Positions 43,275 to 52,205 of a stretch of DNA of 64,000 nucleotides are shown here, in pieces. The notes under the pieces are model-generated. The model had not been told where the DNA came from and made no database searches. It worked only from the letters and a program-made list of their open reading frames with translations. The DNA lies in assembly GCA_964528735.1 (NCBI GenBank), contig CAZGUV010000004.1:1-64000 (forward strand), given 5' to 3'. Every line of letters starts with the position of its first letter. Positions within the stretch are counted from its first letter, which is position 1. Made by a program: the position numbers and the translations under genes. This stretch comes from CAYNND01 sp964528735. GTDB lineage: Bacteria; Patescibacteriota; Minisyncoccia; Phycocordibacterales; UBA2100.

Positions 43275-43583
43275 ATGAAACAGCTTGCCGAACAACACAA
43301 AACACTTCTATCAGTCGCTGTTGCGCTTGCAATCGTTGCAGGTGCCGCATATTTTTACACCGTAGGAGAAGCTCCGGGGCGTGACACCATCGGAGTACCC
43401 GAAGCACCACTTATACAAATTGCAGACATTTGTCGAGATTCACTTTCAAACACCACACTCCCTGTTGGTGAGACAGAAGACTACCTGAAAGACTGCGAGG
43501 CTGGAAAATATCCTCAGGTTATCGAGGACTATGTGAAAAAAGTGAACGCTCAGGCAGAAGCAGAAGCTCAAGCGAAACCTTAA
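43275..43583 (+). CDS. Small membrane-anchored protein
   Basis: 102 residues: one helix (LLSVAVALAIVAGAAYFYT), a short outer domain with a cysteine pair (ADICRDSL, KDCEAGKYP) and an Ala/Gln/Glu-rich helical end. No family recognised. TATACT lies 6 bases before the ATG (43263-43268). Its last bases overlap the end of the convergent 43580 gene. Confidence 0.72.
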   Translation: MKQLAEQHKTLLSVAVALAIVAGAAYFYTVGEAPGRDTIGVPEAPLIQIADICRDSLSNTTLPVGETEDYLKDCEAGKYPQVIEDYVKKVNAQAEAEAQAKP

Positions 43584-44977
43584 AGACTGTAGTCTTCCAC
43601 GAACAGCGCTCCGCTCATTGCCTCGCGTACCTGCGATGCATCGGTGATGCTGACAATACCTCGCTCAACACGAAGCAAGTGTGATTGTCGCTTGATACCT
43701 GCTGCTTCACGAAGATTATCCATCTCAAGTCGTGTTTTTACTTGCTCTGGTGTATCGGGCTCCTCAAGACATCCTGAGTATTTGAGTGTACGCGTCACAC
43801 TTTTTTTAGTGACATCGTAGATATAGAGCTCAGCGCGTGAGCACCCTGCATCACCATAACCACTCGAAAGAATGAGATGCTTCTTTTCTGGAGCATATCC
43901 CACTATGCCGGTTGGACCATTGAGTGTACCTCCTGAAACTACTTTAAATGCACCGTCAGAATCTTTTTTGTACAGTGTTGATTTACAGTTTCCACCATCA
44001 AGACACGACATAGACGCAGCACCGAGCACCCACTCATCTGCTGCATAGCGATAATAGGTAAGTACTTCCCCTGTCGGCAGGAGTGGCTGAGAGTTTGTAG
44101 TACTACCTGAAAAGATATTAAACCGAGAAAGCGTGCCGTTTTTTGTTACACCCTCGATTGTGCCGTCAGCGCGAAAAGTCATTGTCCTTCCCCACTGTGC
44201 GGGAGACTGGGTGAGTACCTGCGGCGCACTGCCGTCATCTGATTTAAAGAAAATATGCGAGACGCCCGATGACACTGCCCCTGGTTGTGTAGTCGCATAG
44301 AGATATCCCGATGATTTTTGCGACAATGTAGTTGCCTTAAAGTATGGTTTCCATGATTCAGTCAGTGCTTTCATATCAGCGATACATACATCAGGGATGA
44401 CTGTACCTTCTCGCTCAAAGAGTATGAGTTGCGGCGCTTTAGTAAATGTCGGTGTGCCATAGAAAATACCGAGTGCATATATCTCTCGAGGAAATCGTTG
44501 TGGCTTGTCGAAATCAAACGTGAAATCCTCTGGGAGCACTTCCTGCGGTGCGTACCACTGGTTATCAAACTGAATCTCCCCGGCAAAAGTCCGCTCACCA
44601 AAACCTGTCTGCGCATAAATATCTTTATCAATATCTTGGTCGTAGTACACCAAGTAACAACCCTCCTTTTCATTACTCAGGGCAAATCCTGAAGTATTAA
44701 ACCCGAGGAGCTGTGGCGCATCTGCGAGCGAAAGATGTTCCCATCCTTCAGGGAGGGTAAAAGAAATGTTCGCTGGCTCATACGAAAAGTCACGAGTCAT
44801 CGACGGCAAGACTGGTATATCAGCATCTTTGCGTTCTTGGATATTTGAGAATGTATCGTCTTGGTTTTGTGGTGCTTGTACCCTATCAACCATGATACCC
44901 TTCCACAAAAACACAACGCACAATGTTGCAACTGCACCGAGGCCAAGCGCAACTATCGTCAGTACTCTACCTATCAT
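43580..44977 (-). CDS. Membrane-anchored exported protein, possibly beta-propeller
   Basis: 465 residues: N-terminal helix (RVLTIVALGLGAVATLCVVFL), then a large beta-rich domain with repeated Gly/Asp strands (SGYLYATTQPGAVSSGVSHI, HLILSSGYGDAGCSRAELYI). This looks like a propeller fold but blades were not counted reliably. No family recognised. The ATG at MIGRVLT has TACACT 8 bases upstream. Confidence 0.7.
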   Translation of the reverse strand: MIGRVLTIVALGLGAVATLCVVFLWKGIMVDRVQAPQNQDDTFSNIQERKDADIPVLPSMTRDFSYEPANISFTLPEGWEHLSLADAPQLLGFNTSGFALSNEKEGCYLVYYDQDIDKDIYAQTGFGERTFAGEIQFDNQWYAPQEVLPEDFTFDFDKPQRFPREIYALGIFYGTPTFTKAPQLILFEREGTVIPDVCIADMKALTESWKPYFKATTLSQKSSGYLYATTQPGAVSSGVSHIFFKSDDGSAPQVLTQSPAQWGRTMTFRADGTIEGVTKNGTLSRFNIFSGSTTNSQPLLPTGEVLTYYRYAADEWVLGAASMSCLDGGNCKSTLYKKDSDGAFKVVSGGTLNGPTGIVGYAPEKKHLILSSGYGDAGCSRAELYIYDVTKKSVTRTLKYSGCLEEPDTPEQVKTRLEMDNLREAAGIKRQSHLLRVERGIVSITDASQVREAMSGALFVEDYSL

Positions 44978-45052
44978 AGACATATAGTGTATCGCGACTC
45001 GTACTGAGGAGCACATGGGCTATCCACCCTTCTTTTTGATATACTAGAGGAC

Positions 45053-45304
45053 ATGAAGGGATTTCTTATTTTACTTCTCCTTGGGTTAATTGTTTTCGCT
45101 GGAGTATTTTTTGTACACTACGCACCTGTGTGCACTATTGAGTATTCATGCGCCGTCACACGCGATATCCGCGGTCAGGTTATTTCTTCCGAGTGCCCAC
45201 CAACAGTGCGTGACTACCAGAATAAATATCAAGCGTACGCACTCAAGGCAACTATTATCCACAACGGTTCGTGCACAAATGCAGACCGTGAACGTCGCAA
45301 GTAA
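45053..45304 (+). CDS. Small exported Kazal-like protein
   Basis: 83 residues: one N-terminal helix, then a Kazal-like Cys pattern: APVCTIEYSCAVTRD, SSECPPTVRDYQNKYQAYAL, IHNGSC. Kazal domains inhibit serine proteases; here the match is by Cys and Tyr/Asn spacing only. TATACT lies 7 bases before the ATG. Next gene also ends in a Kazal-like domain. Confidence 0.65.
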   Translation: MKGFLILLLLGLIVFAGVFFVHYAPVCTIEYSCAVTRDIRGQVISSECPPTVRDYQNKYQAYALKATIIHNGSCTNADRERRK

Positions 45305-45333
45305 TACCCCGCTCTCATAACCGTTATTACAGT

Positions 45334-46029
45334 ATGTCTACACATCTAAAAGTAATCGCCTGTATCACACTCACCTGTGCACTCACCCTCTCTGCAGAAG
45401 CCGCGTGTGTCTACCCTCAGAAAAACCTCCGCCAAGGTGCTCGCGATACCGCACGTGATACATCAGTTGCGATGCTCCAGCAATTTTTAAACGGTCGCTA
45501 CCCGGGAACCATCGTCAACGGCTATTTCGGACCCAAGACGCGCACCACGGTCATGCGCTTCCAAAAGGACTATAAACTCCCCCAAACCGGCACCGTCGGA
45601 CCTCAAACACGGACAAAAATGCAGCAGCTCTGTGGTAATGCACAGTCAAATGAAGCGCTCAACGAGCTCGACACAGGACCAAGTTGCAAGGTCCTCTACG
45701 ATGGATGCAATGTGTGCACTCGCGATGAAGTTGGTGGTGTTTTACGATGCACCATGCGTGCGTGTGCCGAATCAAAACTTGCAGACACCACATGTAAATC
45801 ATTTTTTAATGGGACCCACTCAGTGAATGTGCCCGCGGTGGATACAAAGGAGACTGTCTGCGCTATGGAGCATAAACCTGTGTGTGGTACACCATACCGA
45901 TGCCTCACCGATGAGAACCTAAAAGACTCAATGCCTCGAGAATGTACGCATGGCAGTACATTCAAAAATAAATGTGTACTCGACGCTGAGAAAGCACTCT
46001 TCCTCCACGACGGCTCGTGCGCTCAGTAG
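45334..46029 (+). CDS. Exported peptidoglycan-binding protein with Cys-rich Kazal-like C-terminus
   Basis: 231 residues: signal peptide (ends AEA-AC), a PG_binding_1 domain (about 40-95: VAMLQQFLNGRYPGTIVNGY, FGPKTRTTVMRFQKDYKLPQTGTVGPQTRTKM in parts), then two Cys-rich segments, the last Kazal-like (HKPVCGTPYRC, STFKNKCVLDAEKALFLHDGSC). It probably binds the cell wall and displays the Cys-rich part. The promoter is not clear. Confidence 0.8.
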   Translation: MSTHLKVIACITLTCALTLSAEAACVYPQKNLRQGARDTARDTSVAMLQQFLNGRYPGTIVNGYFGPKTRTTVMRFQKDYKLPQTGTVGPQTRTKMQQLCGNAQSNEALNELDTGPSCKVLYDGCNVCTRDEVGGVLRCTMRACAESKLADTTCKSFFNGTHSVNVPAVDTKETVCAMEHKPVCGTPYRCLTDENLKDSMPRECTHGSTFKNKCVLDAEKALFLHDGSCAQ

Positions 46030-46080
46030 TTATATCTCTCTGGGCTTTATTTTTAGCACTTTTTCCCGCATGATGTTGTC

Positions 46081-47235
46081 ATGGAACCCTTGGACGAGGC
46101 ACCGATCCCACAACGTGAGGCATCTCTTCCGTTTGGGTTACGTGTATTTATAGTCTTTGCCTCAGCCCTCTGTGGCGGTGCAGGCTTTGCACTCACCTTG
46201 TGGGCACTCCCAACTGTTGCACCGAAGAGTATTGTGAGCACCGTCGTGCATGACACACAAGAGGCTGTATCGACTATCCTAGACACAAGTCACAACCCCT
46301 GCACCCCACGCACATTCGAATCTGAAAAGCCTTGTGAAGAAGACAGCGACGGAGAAACAGACCACCCTGGTGGACTAGAAAAAAAGAAAGAAGGTCTAGT
46401 AGATAGCACGACTCGCAACGACGTGCGCGTGCCTGTAGTGACCGATGAGGGTAAAATTGTGCTCGATTCTGGAAAGACAATGCTTGTTGAGAAAGCAGAA
46501 TTACCTGTACAAAAGCCTGTCGAAAAACCTGCTGCAAAACCAAAGGTTCAGCCACAGCAGAAACCTGCACAGCAACCAGTCAAAACACAAGAAGTACCGA
46601 AACAGCAAGCGACTCAACCAACACCTCAACCTATTACTGTACAAGAGACTGTAGTGCATGCCCCCGTACAGCAATGCACGCGTATGCAATCATACTTGCC
46701 TGCTAGTTCGCTGCCGATGAATCCAAATGGTCCTGCATTTCAACTCACGATTGACGACGCAAAGTACTACACAGTCTTTGGTCGAAGCGCACAAGAAATC
46801 CGAAGACAGATGGCGCAATGCTCACCGATTGAAGGAGGGTTTGATGCGGTTACCCACTGGTGGTACCGCTATGCATATAGCTACTACCAAAACGATAGTG
46901 GATTGTGCGAAGTACGTGACGTAACTCTTGTTCTTCACATCACCTTTCTCTTTCCATATTGGAAAGATGAAGGCCTCAACCAGCAACTCACCGCACACTG
47001 GAATCGTTACTTCACAAGCCTCACCACTCATGAAAACGGGCACCGCGATATTACGCTGCGATATGCCCAACAGGCGCTTTCTGCGATACAGGCATTCCCC
47101 CCTTCTTCATGTGTAAATATTGTTCAAACCGTAAACGCGTACGCCGATGCGCAACTCGATGTCATACAACAAAAAAATAGCGCCTACGATGCAGAGACAG
47201 GACATGGAGAAACACAGGGTGCAGTCTTCCCATAA
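46081..47235 (+). CDS. DUF922 family predicted Zn-protease, membrane-anchored
   Basis: 384 residues: N-terminal helix (about 20-45), an acidic stretch, a Pro/Gln/Lys-rich linker (about 150-195), then a DUF922-type domain (about 215-365): DDAKYYTVFGRSAQEIRRQM, THWWYRYAYSYYQ, and HENGH matching the HExxH zinc motif. DUF922 members are predicted secreted zinc proteases; activity is inferred. CATGAT lies 6 bases before the ATG. A bidirectional terminator follows. Confidence 0.82.
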   Translation: MEPLDEAPIPQREASLPFGLRVFIVFASALCGGAGFALTLWALPTVAPKSIVSTVVHDTQEAVSTILDTSHNPCTPRTFESEKPCEEDSDGETDHPGGLEKKKEGLVDSTTRNDVRVPVVTDEGKIVLDSGKTMLVEKAELPVQKPVEKPAAKPKVQPQQKPAQQPVKTQEVPKQQATQPTPQPITVQETVVHAPVQQCTRMQSYLPASSLPMNPNGPAFQLTIDDAKYYTVFGRSAQEIRRQMAQCSPIEGGFDAVTHWWYRYAYSYYQNDSGLCEVRDVTLVLHITFLFPYWKDEGLNQQLTAHWNRYFTSLTTHENGHRDITLRYAQQALSAIQAFPPSSCVNIVQTVNAYADAQLDVIQQKNSAYDAETGHGETQGAVFP

Positions 47236-47263
47236 AAAAAGACCCTTGTGAGGGTCTTTTTTT
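47234..47263. terminator. Bidirectional terminator
   Basis: AAAAAAAGACCCT/AGGGTCTTTTTTT stem with TGTG loop between convergent genes. Confidence 0.93.
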
Positions 47264-47275
47264 ATAGATGTAGAG

Positions 47276-47911
47276 TTATGAACTTGCCTCTTTCTTGATG
47301 AGCTCGATTGCCGCGTTGAAACCCTTTGGAGTCAGTGAAGAACCCGACACTACTGTGAGTTTCACATCATCGATTGATTTACCGATGACGAGCGCTTTGT
47401 GATTTTTAGAAAAGCCATTCATGAAGTTTTGAGACACTGATTCTTTTGATTGTCCTGTGACAACTGAATCAACAATCTTTCCATCCTTGAGTGTAATCTT
47501 TACTGAAATCTGCTCAGGACCAGCCGGTGAGCGATAATCACCAATGGTGGTGTATGTACCGTCCTTATATCCTGATGACTGTGGTGTAGCGCCACTTGAG
47601 CCCGGCATAATCGGAGCTGCTGGCATTGGAGCAGTGCCTCCCTCTGGAGTTGGTACTGCTGGTAACACACCAGGAGGTGTATCGAGTATCATGTCGCCCT
47701 CGAGCGTACCGTCTTCCATGACCGCTCCGTCAATCTGCATCATTGCGCCATCCTGTGGAAGTGGTTCTCCTTGAGCTGCATCTACTGGTGCATTTTCTGT
47801 TGCCTGATTTGCGTCCTTATTTGTAAAGAGGAACATTAAGAGTGCTCCTACTATTACAAGTCCTCCCGCGATAAGAGCAATTGTTTTTGATGTGTGTGTA
47901 TTTTGATCCAT
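47276..47911 (-). CDS. Membrane-anchored FMN-binding domain protein
   Basis: 211 residues: N-terminal helix, Pro/Gly-rich linker, then an FMN_bind-like domain (about 115-208): YKDGTYTTIGDYRSPAGPEQ, VKITLKDGKIVDSVV and VVSGSSLTPKGFNAAIELI. In NqrC/RnfG the Thr of the SGAT-like site takes covalent FMN; here SGSSLT aligns. A possible promoter is TTGCAC-16-TATGAT about 30 bases upstream. Confidence 0.82.
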   Translation of the reverse strand: MDQNTHTSKTIALIAGGLVIVGALLMFLFTNKDANQATENAPVDAAQGEPLPQDGAMMQIDGAVMEDGTLEGDMILDTPPGVLPAVPTPEGGTAPMPAAPIMPGSSGATPQSSGYKDGTYTTIGDYRSPAGPEQISVKITLKDGKIVDSVVTGQSKESVSQNFMNGFSKNHKALVIGKSIDDVKLTVVSGSSLTPKGFNAAIELIKKEASS

Positions 47912-48023
47912 ATCTCTGCTTAACTACTACGTAATGGGAGTATCATACCAAGCACCTGCGATGGTGCAAGGTGGATAACGAGTCAGATGACCTTTTCTTT
48001 CGTTTGCGGTATGATGCATGACT

Positions 48024-48728
48024 ATGGAAATGAAGCATATTGCAATAATTATTGGAATCGTCGCTTTCGTCGGCTCGGCGCTGTATTTTACACGCCCTGA
48101 AGTTACTCCAAATCCTCCCCCAGTTGGAGGCGCACCCTCAGGAGGTGTACAAGAAGGATATAGTACGGAGCAGGAGTCAGTACCACGCGTCGAAGAGCCA
48201 CCGCAGCAAAAAGAAGTTACCAAACCATCAACAACAACTAATCAAAAAAATATGAAAGCAACTATTCGTACAAACAAAGGAGCTATTACTATCGAACTAA
48301 ACTCTACTGACGCTCCAAACACTGTCGCAAATTTTGTAAAGTTGGCAAAGGATGGATTTTACGATGGAGTGAAATTCCACCGTGTTATCGCAGGCTTTAT
48401 GATTCAAGGTGGCGACCCACTCACCAAGGATGATTCGAAGATGGCTCTCTGGGGCACCGGAGGTCCTGGATATAAGTTTGCAGATGAAATTCACACAAAC
48501 AACAAGAACAACGCAGGCACGATCTCAATGGCAAATGCGGGTCCAAACACAAACGGAAGTCAGTTCTTTATCAACGTGAACAACAACAACTTCCTCGATC
48601 CGAAGCACACTGTCTTTGGTACCGTTATCGAAGGATTGGACGTTGTGAAGGCAATCGAAGGAGTTGAGACTGGAGCGCAAGACAGACCAGTATCTCCTGT
48701 GGTTATCGAGAGCATCTCAGTTCAGTAG
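48024..48728 (+). CDS. Membrane-anchored peptidyl-prolyl isomerase (cyclophilin)
   Basis: 234 residues: N-terminal helix (HIAIIIGIVAFVGSALYF), Pro/Glu linker, cyclophilin domain (about 77-234) with FHRVIAGFMIQGGDP, TISMANAGPNTNGSQFFINV and HTVFGTVIEGLDVV. It speeds proline isomerisation of proteins outside the membrane. Three ATGs are close together; TATGAT 8 bases upstream favours this one. engB follows after one base. Confidence 0.93.
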   Translation: MEMKHIAIIIGIVAFVGSALYFTRPEVTPNPPPVGGAPSGGVQEGYSTEQESVPRVEEPPQQKEVTKPSTTTNQKNMKATIRTNKGAITIELNSTDAPNTVANFVKLAKDGFYDGVKFHRVIAGFMIQGGDPLTKDDSKMALWGTGGPGYKFADEIHTNNKNNAGTISMANAGPNTNGSQFFINVNNNNFLDPKHTVFGTVIEGLDVVKAIEGVETGAQDRPVSPVVIESISVQ

Positions 48729-48729
48729 A

Positions 48730-49302
48730 ATGCATATACACGACGCACGTTTTGTAAAAGGACTCACGGGCGATGACGGCGTGCTTCGTGATGGTCGCCC
48801 CCATATCGCATTTATCGGGCGTTCAAATGTCGGCAAGTCATCTCTCATCAACGCAATCCTTGGACGTCGCGACCTGGTAAAAACGGGAAAGAAACCTGGA
48901 AAGACTACTGAGATAAACTTCTTTCTCATCAACGACAGTTGGTACTGTGTAGACTTGCCAGGATATGGCTACGCAGAAGGAACACCAGAAAAGCGCTCAC
49001 AGATTCGAGATATGATTCTTTGGTATCTCGGTGAAGGACGCCCTGAACAGACGACCGTCGCGCTGGTCATAGATATGAAAGTCGGACTCACTGCCTTTGA
49101 CGAAGAAGCGCTTTCTGTACTCCGCGCAGAAGGACTCACCTACTACCTTGTCGCGAACAAGGTTGACGCACTCAACCAAAAAGAACGTGACGCACAGATC
49201 AAAAAGATACGCGAACAATCCCACGAACACGATATCATTACCGTATCTGCGGAGAAGCGCACGGGGGTACAGGAACTCTTGGCAACATTGTGCAGTGCTT
49301 AA
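48730..49302 (+). CDS. engB: Ribosome biogenesis GTPase EngB/YsxC
   Basis: 190 residues, family length. GTPase motifs: GRSNVGKSSLIN (G1), GKTTEI (G2), VDLPGYGYA (G3), ANKVD (G4) and VSAEKRTG (G5). Needed for 50S assembly. The ATG lies one base after the cyclophilin stop, so it is read from the same transcript. Confidence 0.96.
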   Translation: MHIHDARFVKGLTGDDGVLRDGRPHIAFIGRSNVGKSSLINAILGRRDLVKTGKKPGKTTEINFFLINDSWYCVDLPGYGYAEGTPEKRSQIRDMILWYLGEGRPEQTTVALVIDMKVGLTAFDEEALSVLRAEGLTYYLVANKVDALNQKERDAQIKKIREQSHEHDIITVSAEKRTGVQELLATLCSA

Positions 49303-49321
49303 AATACGGTAAGCTTCCTGT

Positions 49322-49834
49322 ATGAAAATTATCCTTTTTCGTGGACGACCAGGCGTAGGTAAGACTACCCTCTCGAGTGTCATCTCAAAGCGACACAATA
49401 TACCGGTGCTACGCAAAGACGATATTTACCATGTGAGTGCAAAACAGATTGAAACTCACGAGAATCGCAATGACATCTCATACGAGACCATCTACAAAAT
49501 CCTTGAAGCAAACGTTGAGACCGACTGTACTTTTATACTCGATTGCCCGTTTCAGTACCCTGGCGACCTTGAGCTCATAAAGACATGGTCTACAACCTAT
49601 AACGTTCGACTCCTCTCTATTCTGGTCACTTGCAGTGATGAGGTGGAGTGGGCAAAACGTATTGCAGAGCGTGATGAACGACCATTTAGCATCCACCACT
49701 TTACCGACTTCGAACGACTGAAAGATTTCTACGGGATTATGCATCTCACACCAGAGTCTGGTGAGCTGCTGATCGATACAGTACATCCGATAGAAACATC
49801 GATTGAAAAGATTGAGCATTTCATTACGCATTAA
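49322..49834 (+). CDS. P-loop kinase-like ATPase
   Basis: 170 residues. Walker A GRPGVGKTT near residue 8, RKDDIYHVS, and FILDCPFQYPGDLELIK as a likely Walker B. This is the zeta-toxin/gluconokinase-like small kinase fold; substrate unknown. TAAGCT lies 6 bases before the ATG. A bidirectional terminator follows the stop. Confidence 0.8.
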   Translation: MKIILFRGRPGVGKTTLSSVISKRHNIPVLRKDDIYHVSAKQIETHENRNDISYETIYKILEANVETDCTFILDCPFQYPGDLELIKTWSTTYNVRLLSILVTCSDEVEWAKRIAERDERPFSIHHFTDFERLKDFYGIMHLTPESGELLIDTVHPIETSIEKIEHFITH

Positions 49835-49859
49835 AAATCGCCCCGAAGGGCGATTTTTT
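49833..49859. terminator. Bidirectional terminator
   Basis: AAAAATCGCCC/GGGCGATTTTT stem with a CGAA loop between convergent genes. Confidence 0.95.
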
Positions 49860-49860
49860 C

Positions 49861-50520
49861 TTACTGTGTTGCACCTGCCGACTTTGCATCAGTCAACAAT
49901 TTTGAAAATTCCTCCAAAGAACGTGGAGTATCAAGTGGCGCACCATTCAAGAAGAATGTAGGTGTGCCTCGTACGCCAACGGTGACCCCTGTTGTGACAC
50001 TACTCTGTACGCGCTCGGCGACTGCATCACTTGTACGCGCACTCTCCCATGCTGACATGTTGAGGCCGATTTGCTCTGCGTATTTCACAAACAATGAAGC
50101 GTCAGCGCTGTCCTTTCCTCCCCACTCATCTTGGTTGTCAAAGATGATATTTTTCATCTCCGCAAATTTACCTTGTTGAGCGGCTGCCTCAGCTGCAAGC
50201 GCTGCATTCATCGCATTGAGGTGACCTGAGAGCGGGAAATATCGATAGACAAATTGAACATCAGGATGCTGTTTCTCAAGCTCTTTCAGGATTGGATAAT
50301 ACGAACCACATGGTGGGCATTCAAAATCGTAATACTCAATGACTGTAACTTTTGCATCTTTTGGACCGACAGTGTGATCATTTGCCTGTACCGCAAGCAG
50401 TGCCGCCTGATCAGCAGTGAGCTGTTCTGGTGCAGTACTCGGTCGTGTCATTGCGTAGAGTCCTCCAAACAAGACAACACATGCGACAATAATACCGATA
50501 ATTGAAATATTTTTTTCCAT
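49861..50520 (-). CDS. DsbA-like thiol-disulfide oxidase
   Basis: 219 residues: N-terminal helix (IIGIIVACVVLFGGLYAMT), thioredoxin/DsbA domain with VIEYYDFECPPCGSYYPI (CPPC active site near residue 74) and VGVRGTPTFFLNGAPLD carrying the cis-Pro. It forms disulfides in exported proteins, many of which here carry cysteine pairs. VKOR at 11769-12212 is the likely reoxidant. TATACT lies 6 bases before the ATG (50527-50532). Confidence 0.93.
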   Translation of the reverse strand: MEKNISIIGIIVACVVLFGGLYAMTRPSTAPEQLTADQAALLAVQANDHTVGPKDAKVTVIEYYDFECPPCGSYYPILKELEKQHPDVQFVYRYFPLSGHLNAMNAALAAEAAAQQGKFAEMKNIIFDNQDEWGGKDSADASLFVKYAEQIGLNMSAWESARTSDAVAERVQSSVTTGVTVGVRGTPTFFLNGAPLDTPRSLEEFSKLLTDAKSAGATQ

Positions 50521-50562
50521 GTCGGTAGTATACCCTTTTTGTAACTGTAAGGAAAAGGGACG

Positions 50563-51696
50563 CTATAAGGGCGCTTGGAGCATTAAAATACTGATGGTAG
50601 TGATGATGACCATATATACCGTCATCGAAACCTGGCTCCGACGAGTTCGAGGGGTGTCACCGAACACTCCTGCCGCAATCTCGTGACTCACAAGCACACT
50701 CCATACGTGACCGATGATGATGCTAAGAAGCTGAAGACCCCATGTATATGTAATTATAGATTCATGAAAAAGAAACGGGATACGAGTAAGGTTGTGCGCA
50801 ATGCAATAGCCCACTGCAATCGGTGCAAACGCTGGAATAAAGCGTGTAGCGAGTTGCATAATTGTATACTCACGCTCAGCACGCACATCATCGCGCATCA
50901 AGACGATTGTTATGAAATAGGTCAGATTAAACAACGCAATCGCGCCCACAAACAGAAGTCCTGAAATGAGTATGTTTCCTTCGGGGAGATACAGTACTTC
51001 ATGAATCCATTTCCAGTAATCACTGTGGATGAGCCCGTCGAAACTCGTCGCAATGATAATGGTTGAAATAAGAAGTTGATCTGCAAAATCGGGAATTTTC
51101 TGCGCGCTCGCTTTGACATATGCGGGCGCGCTCATGCCGAGTGCGAGCACCGTACGAGTTATCACATCATGCTTGAGAAACGCAACCCCCATGATACATA
51201 CTCCGAGAATTACAAAACAAAGATACAGGCCTAGAATGTACGCTAGTCCTTCGTAAGTCTGAAATGCAGGGATATAAAATTCTCCATAATATAAAATAAC
51301 TAACAAAAGAGGGGCAATAGAAAACCCAAGCGAGCCATGTAACGAACGAGGAAAGAGTGCGCTGAGAGATACGACCGCGCAGAGCACAAGCGCCCCGGCC
51401 ATCATGCCGAGCCACCATACATCAGAGAGTGTATGAGTGGCAACGCCTGCTCCCAGTGCAAGCACGCATACCACAACAAGCATGAACCCGAAACTTTGTG
51501 GTACTCGCATGGAATATCGAGATACTAATGACGGCATGCTTCTATATAAAGAAAAAAACACAGTAATAAGAATCGTAAAGATACCAGTAAGCACTGCCAT
51601 CGAAACGGGAACAGGTGCAGGGACTATATTTTCAGAACCGTGAGCACTCACCAGAGATGGTATGAATACAAAAATAATACTAAGTGCTCTGTGCAT
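50563..51696 (-). CDS. Polytopic membrane protein of unknown function
   Basis: 377 residues with a signal-like N-terminus (IIFVFIPSLVSAHGSENIVP) and about ten helices. Resembles membrane proteins annotated as fenitrothion-hydrolase-like in Actinobacteria and Proteobacteria (from memory, low certainty), often near copper-handling genes. Divergent neighbour 51741 has a HAHVYVNG protein. TATACT lies 5 bases before the ATG. Confidence 0.7.
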   Translation of the reverse strand: MHRALSIIFVFIPSLVSAHGSENIVPAPVPVSMAVLTGIFTILITVFFSLYRSMPSLVSRYSMRVPQSFGFMLVVVCVLALGAGVATHTLSDVWWLGMMAGALVLCAVVSLSALFPRSLHGSLGFSIAPLLLVILYYGEFYIPAFQTYEGLAYILGLYLCFVILGVCIMGVAFLKHDVITRTVLALGMSAPAYVKASAQKIPDFADQLLISTIIIATSFDGLIHSDYWKWIHEVLYLPEGNILISGLLFVGAIALFNLTYFITIVLMRDDVRAEREYTIMQLATRFIPAFAPIAVGYCIAHNLTRIPFLFHESIITYTWGLQLLSIIIGHVWSVLVSHEIAAGVFGDTPRTRRSQVSMTVYMVIITTISILMLQAPL

Positions 51697-51740
51697 ACTC
51701 CAGTATAGCCAAAGAGAGGCTCATCGGCTAGAATAGCGCG

Positions 51741-52205
51741 ATGAATACACAGGCAATAGGCGCTGCGGTTATTGGAATTATCATTGGTGTAGTTGGTTCT
51801 CTCGCTTTTATGCCTCAATCATCTGGACAAATGTCTCATGATGCACAAGCTGGGCATGAAATGAACCACAAAGGCACAGAAGTTGAAGCTGGTAAGACAA
51901 TACCTACCGTCTCAATCATGGCACAGAAAGATTCGATGAGTGGTTTTAACATTCATGTCACCGCTCAGAATTTTTCTTTTACTCCTGAAAAAGCAGGTAC
52001 GGATGCGGTACCAGGGCAAGGTCATGCGCATGTATACGTTAACGGCACGAAAGTGATGCGTCTCTATGGTGAGTGGGCACATATTCCTGGAGAAGCGTTT
52101 GCAGATGGAGAAAACACCATCTCAGTGACCCTCAATGCAAACGACCACAGTGATTGGCTCGTCAGCGGCGAACACATCGAAGCGAGCACAGTCGTTACAA
52201 AATAA
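51741..52205 (+). CDS. Membrane-anchored cupredoxin-like/metal-associated protein
   Basis: 154 residues: N-terminal helix, Met/His-rich linker (SGQMSHDAQAGHEMNHKG), then a beta domain with IHVTAQNFSFTPEKAG and GQGHAHVYVNGTKVMRLYGEW and NANDHSDWLVSGEHIEAS. The His/Met content suggests metal handling. TAGAAT lies 6 bases before the ATG. Last 11 bases overlap the end of queA. Confidence 0.75.
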   Translation: MNTQAIGAAVIGIIIGVVGSLAFMPQSSGQMSHDAQAGHEMNHKGTEVEAGKTIPTVSIMAQKDSMSGFNIHVTAQNFSFTPEKAGTDAVPGQGHAHVYVNGTKVMRLYGEWAHIPGEAFADGENTISVTLNANDHSDWLVSGEHIEASTVVTK

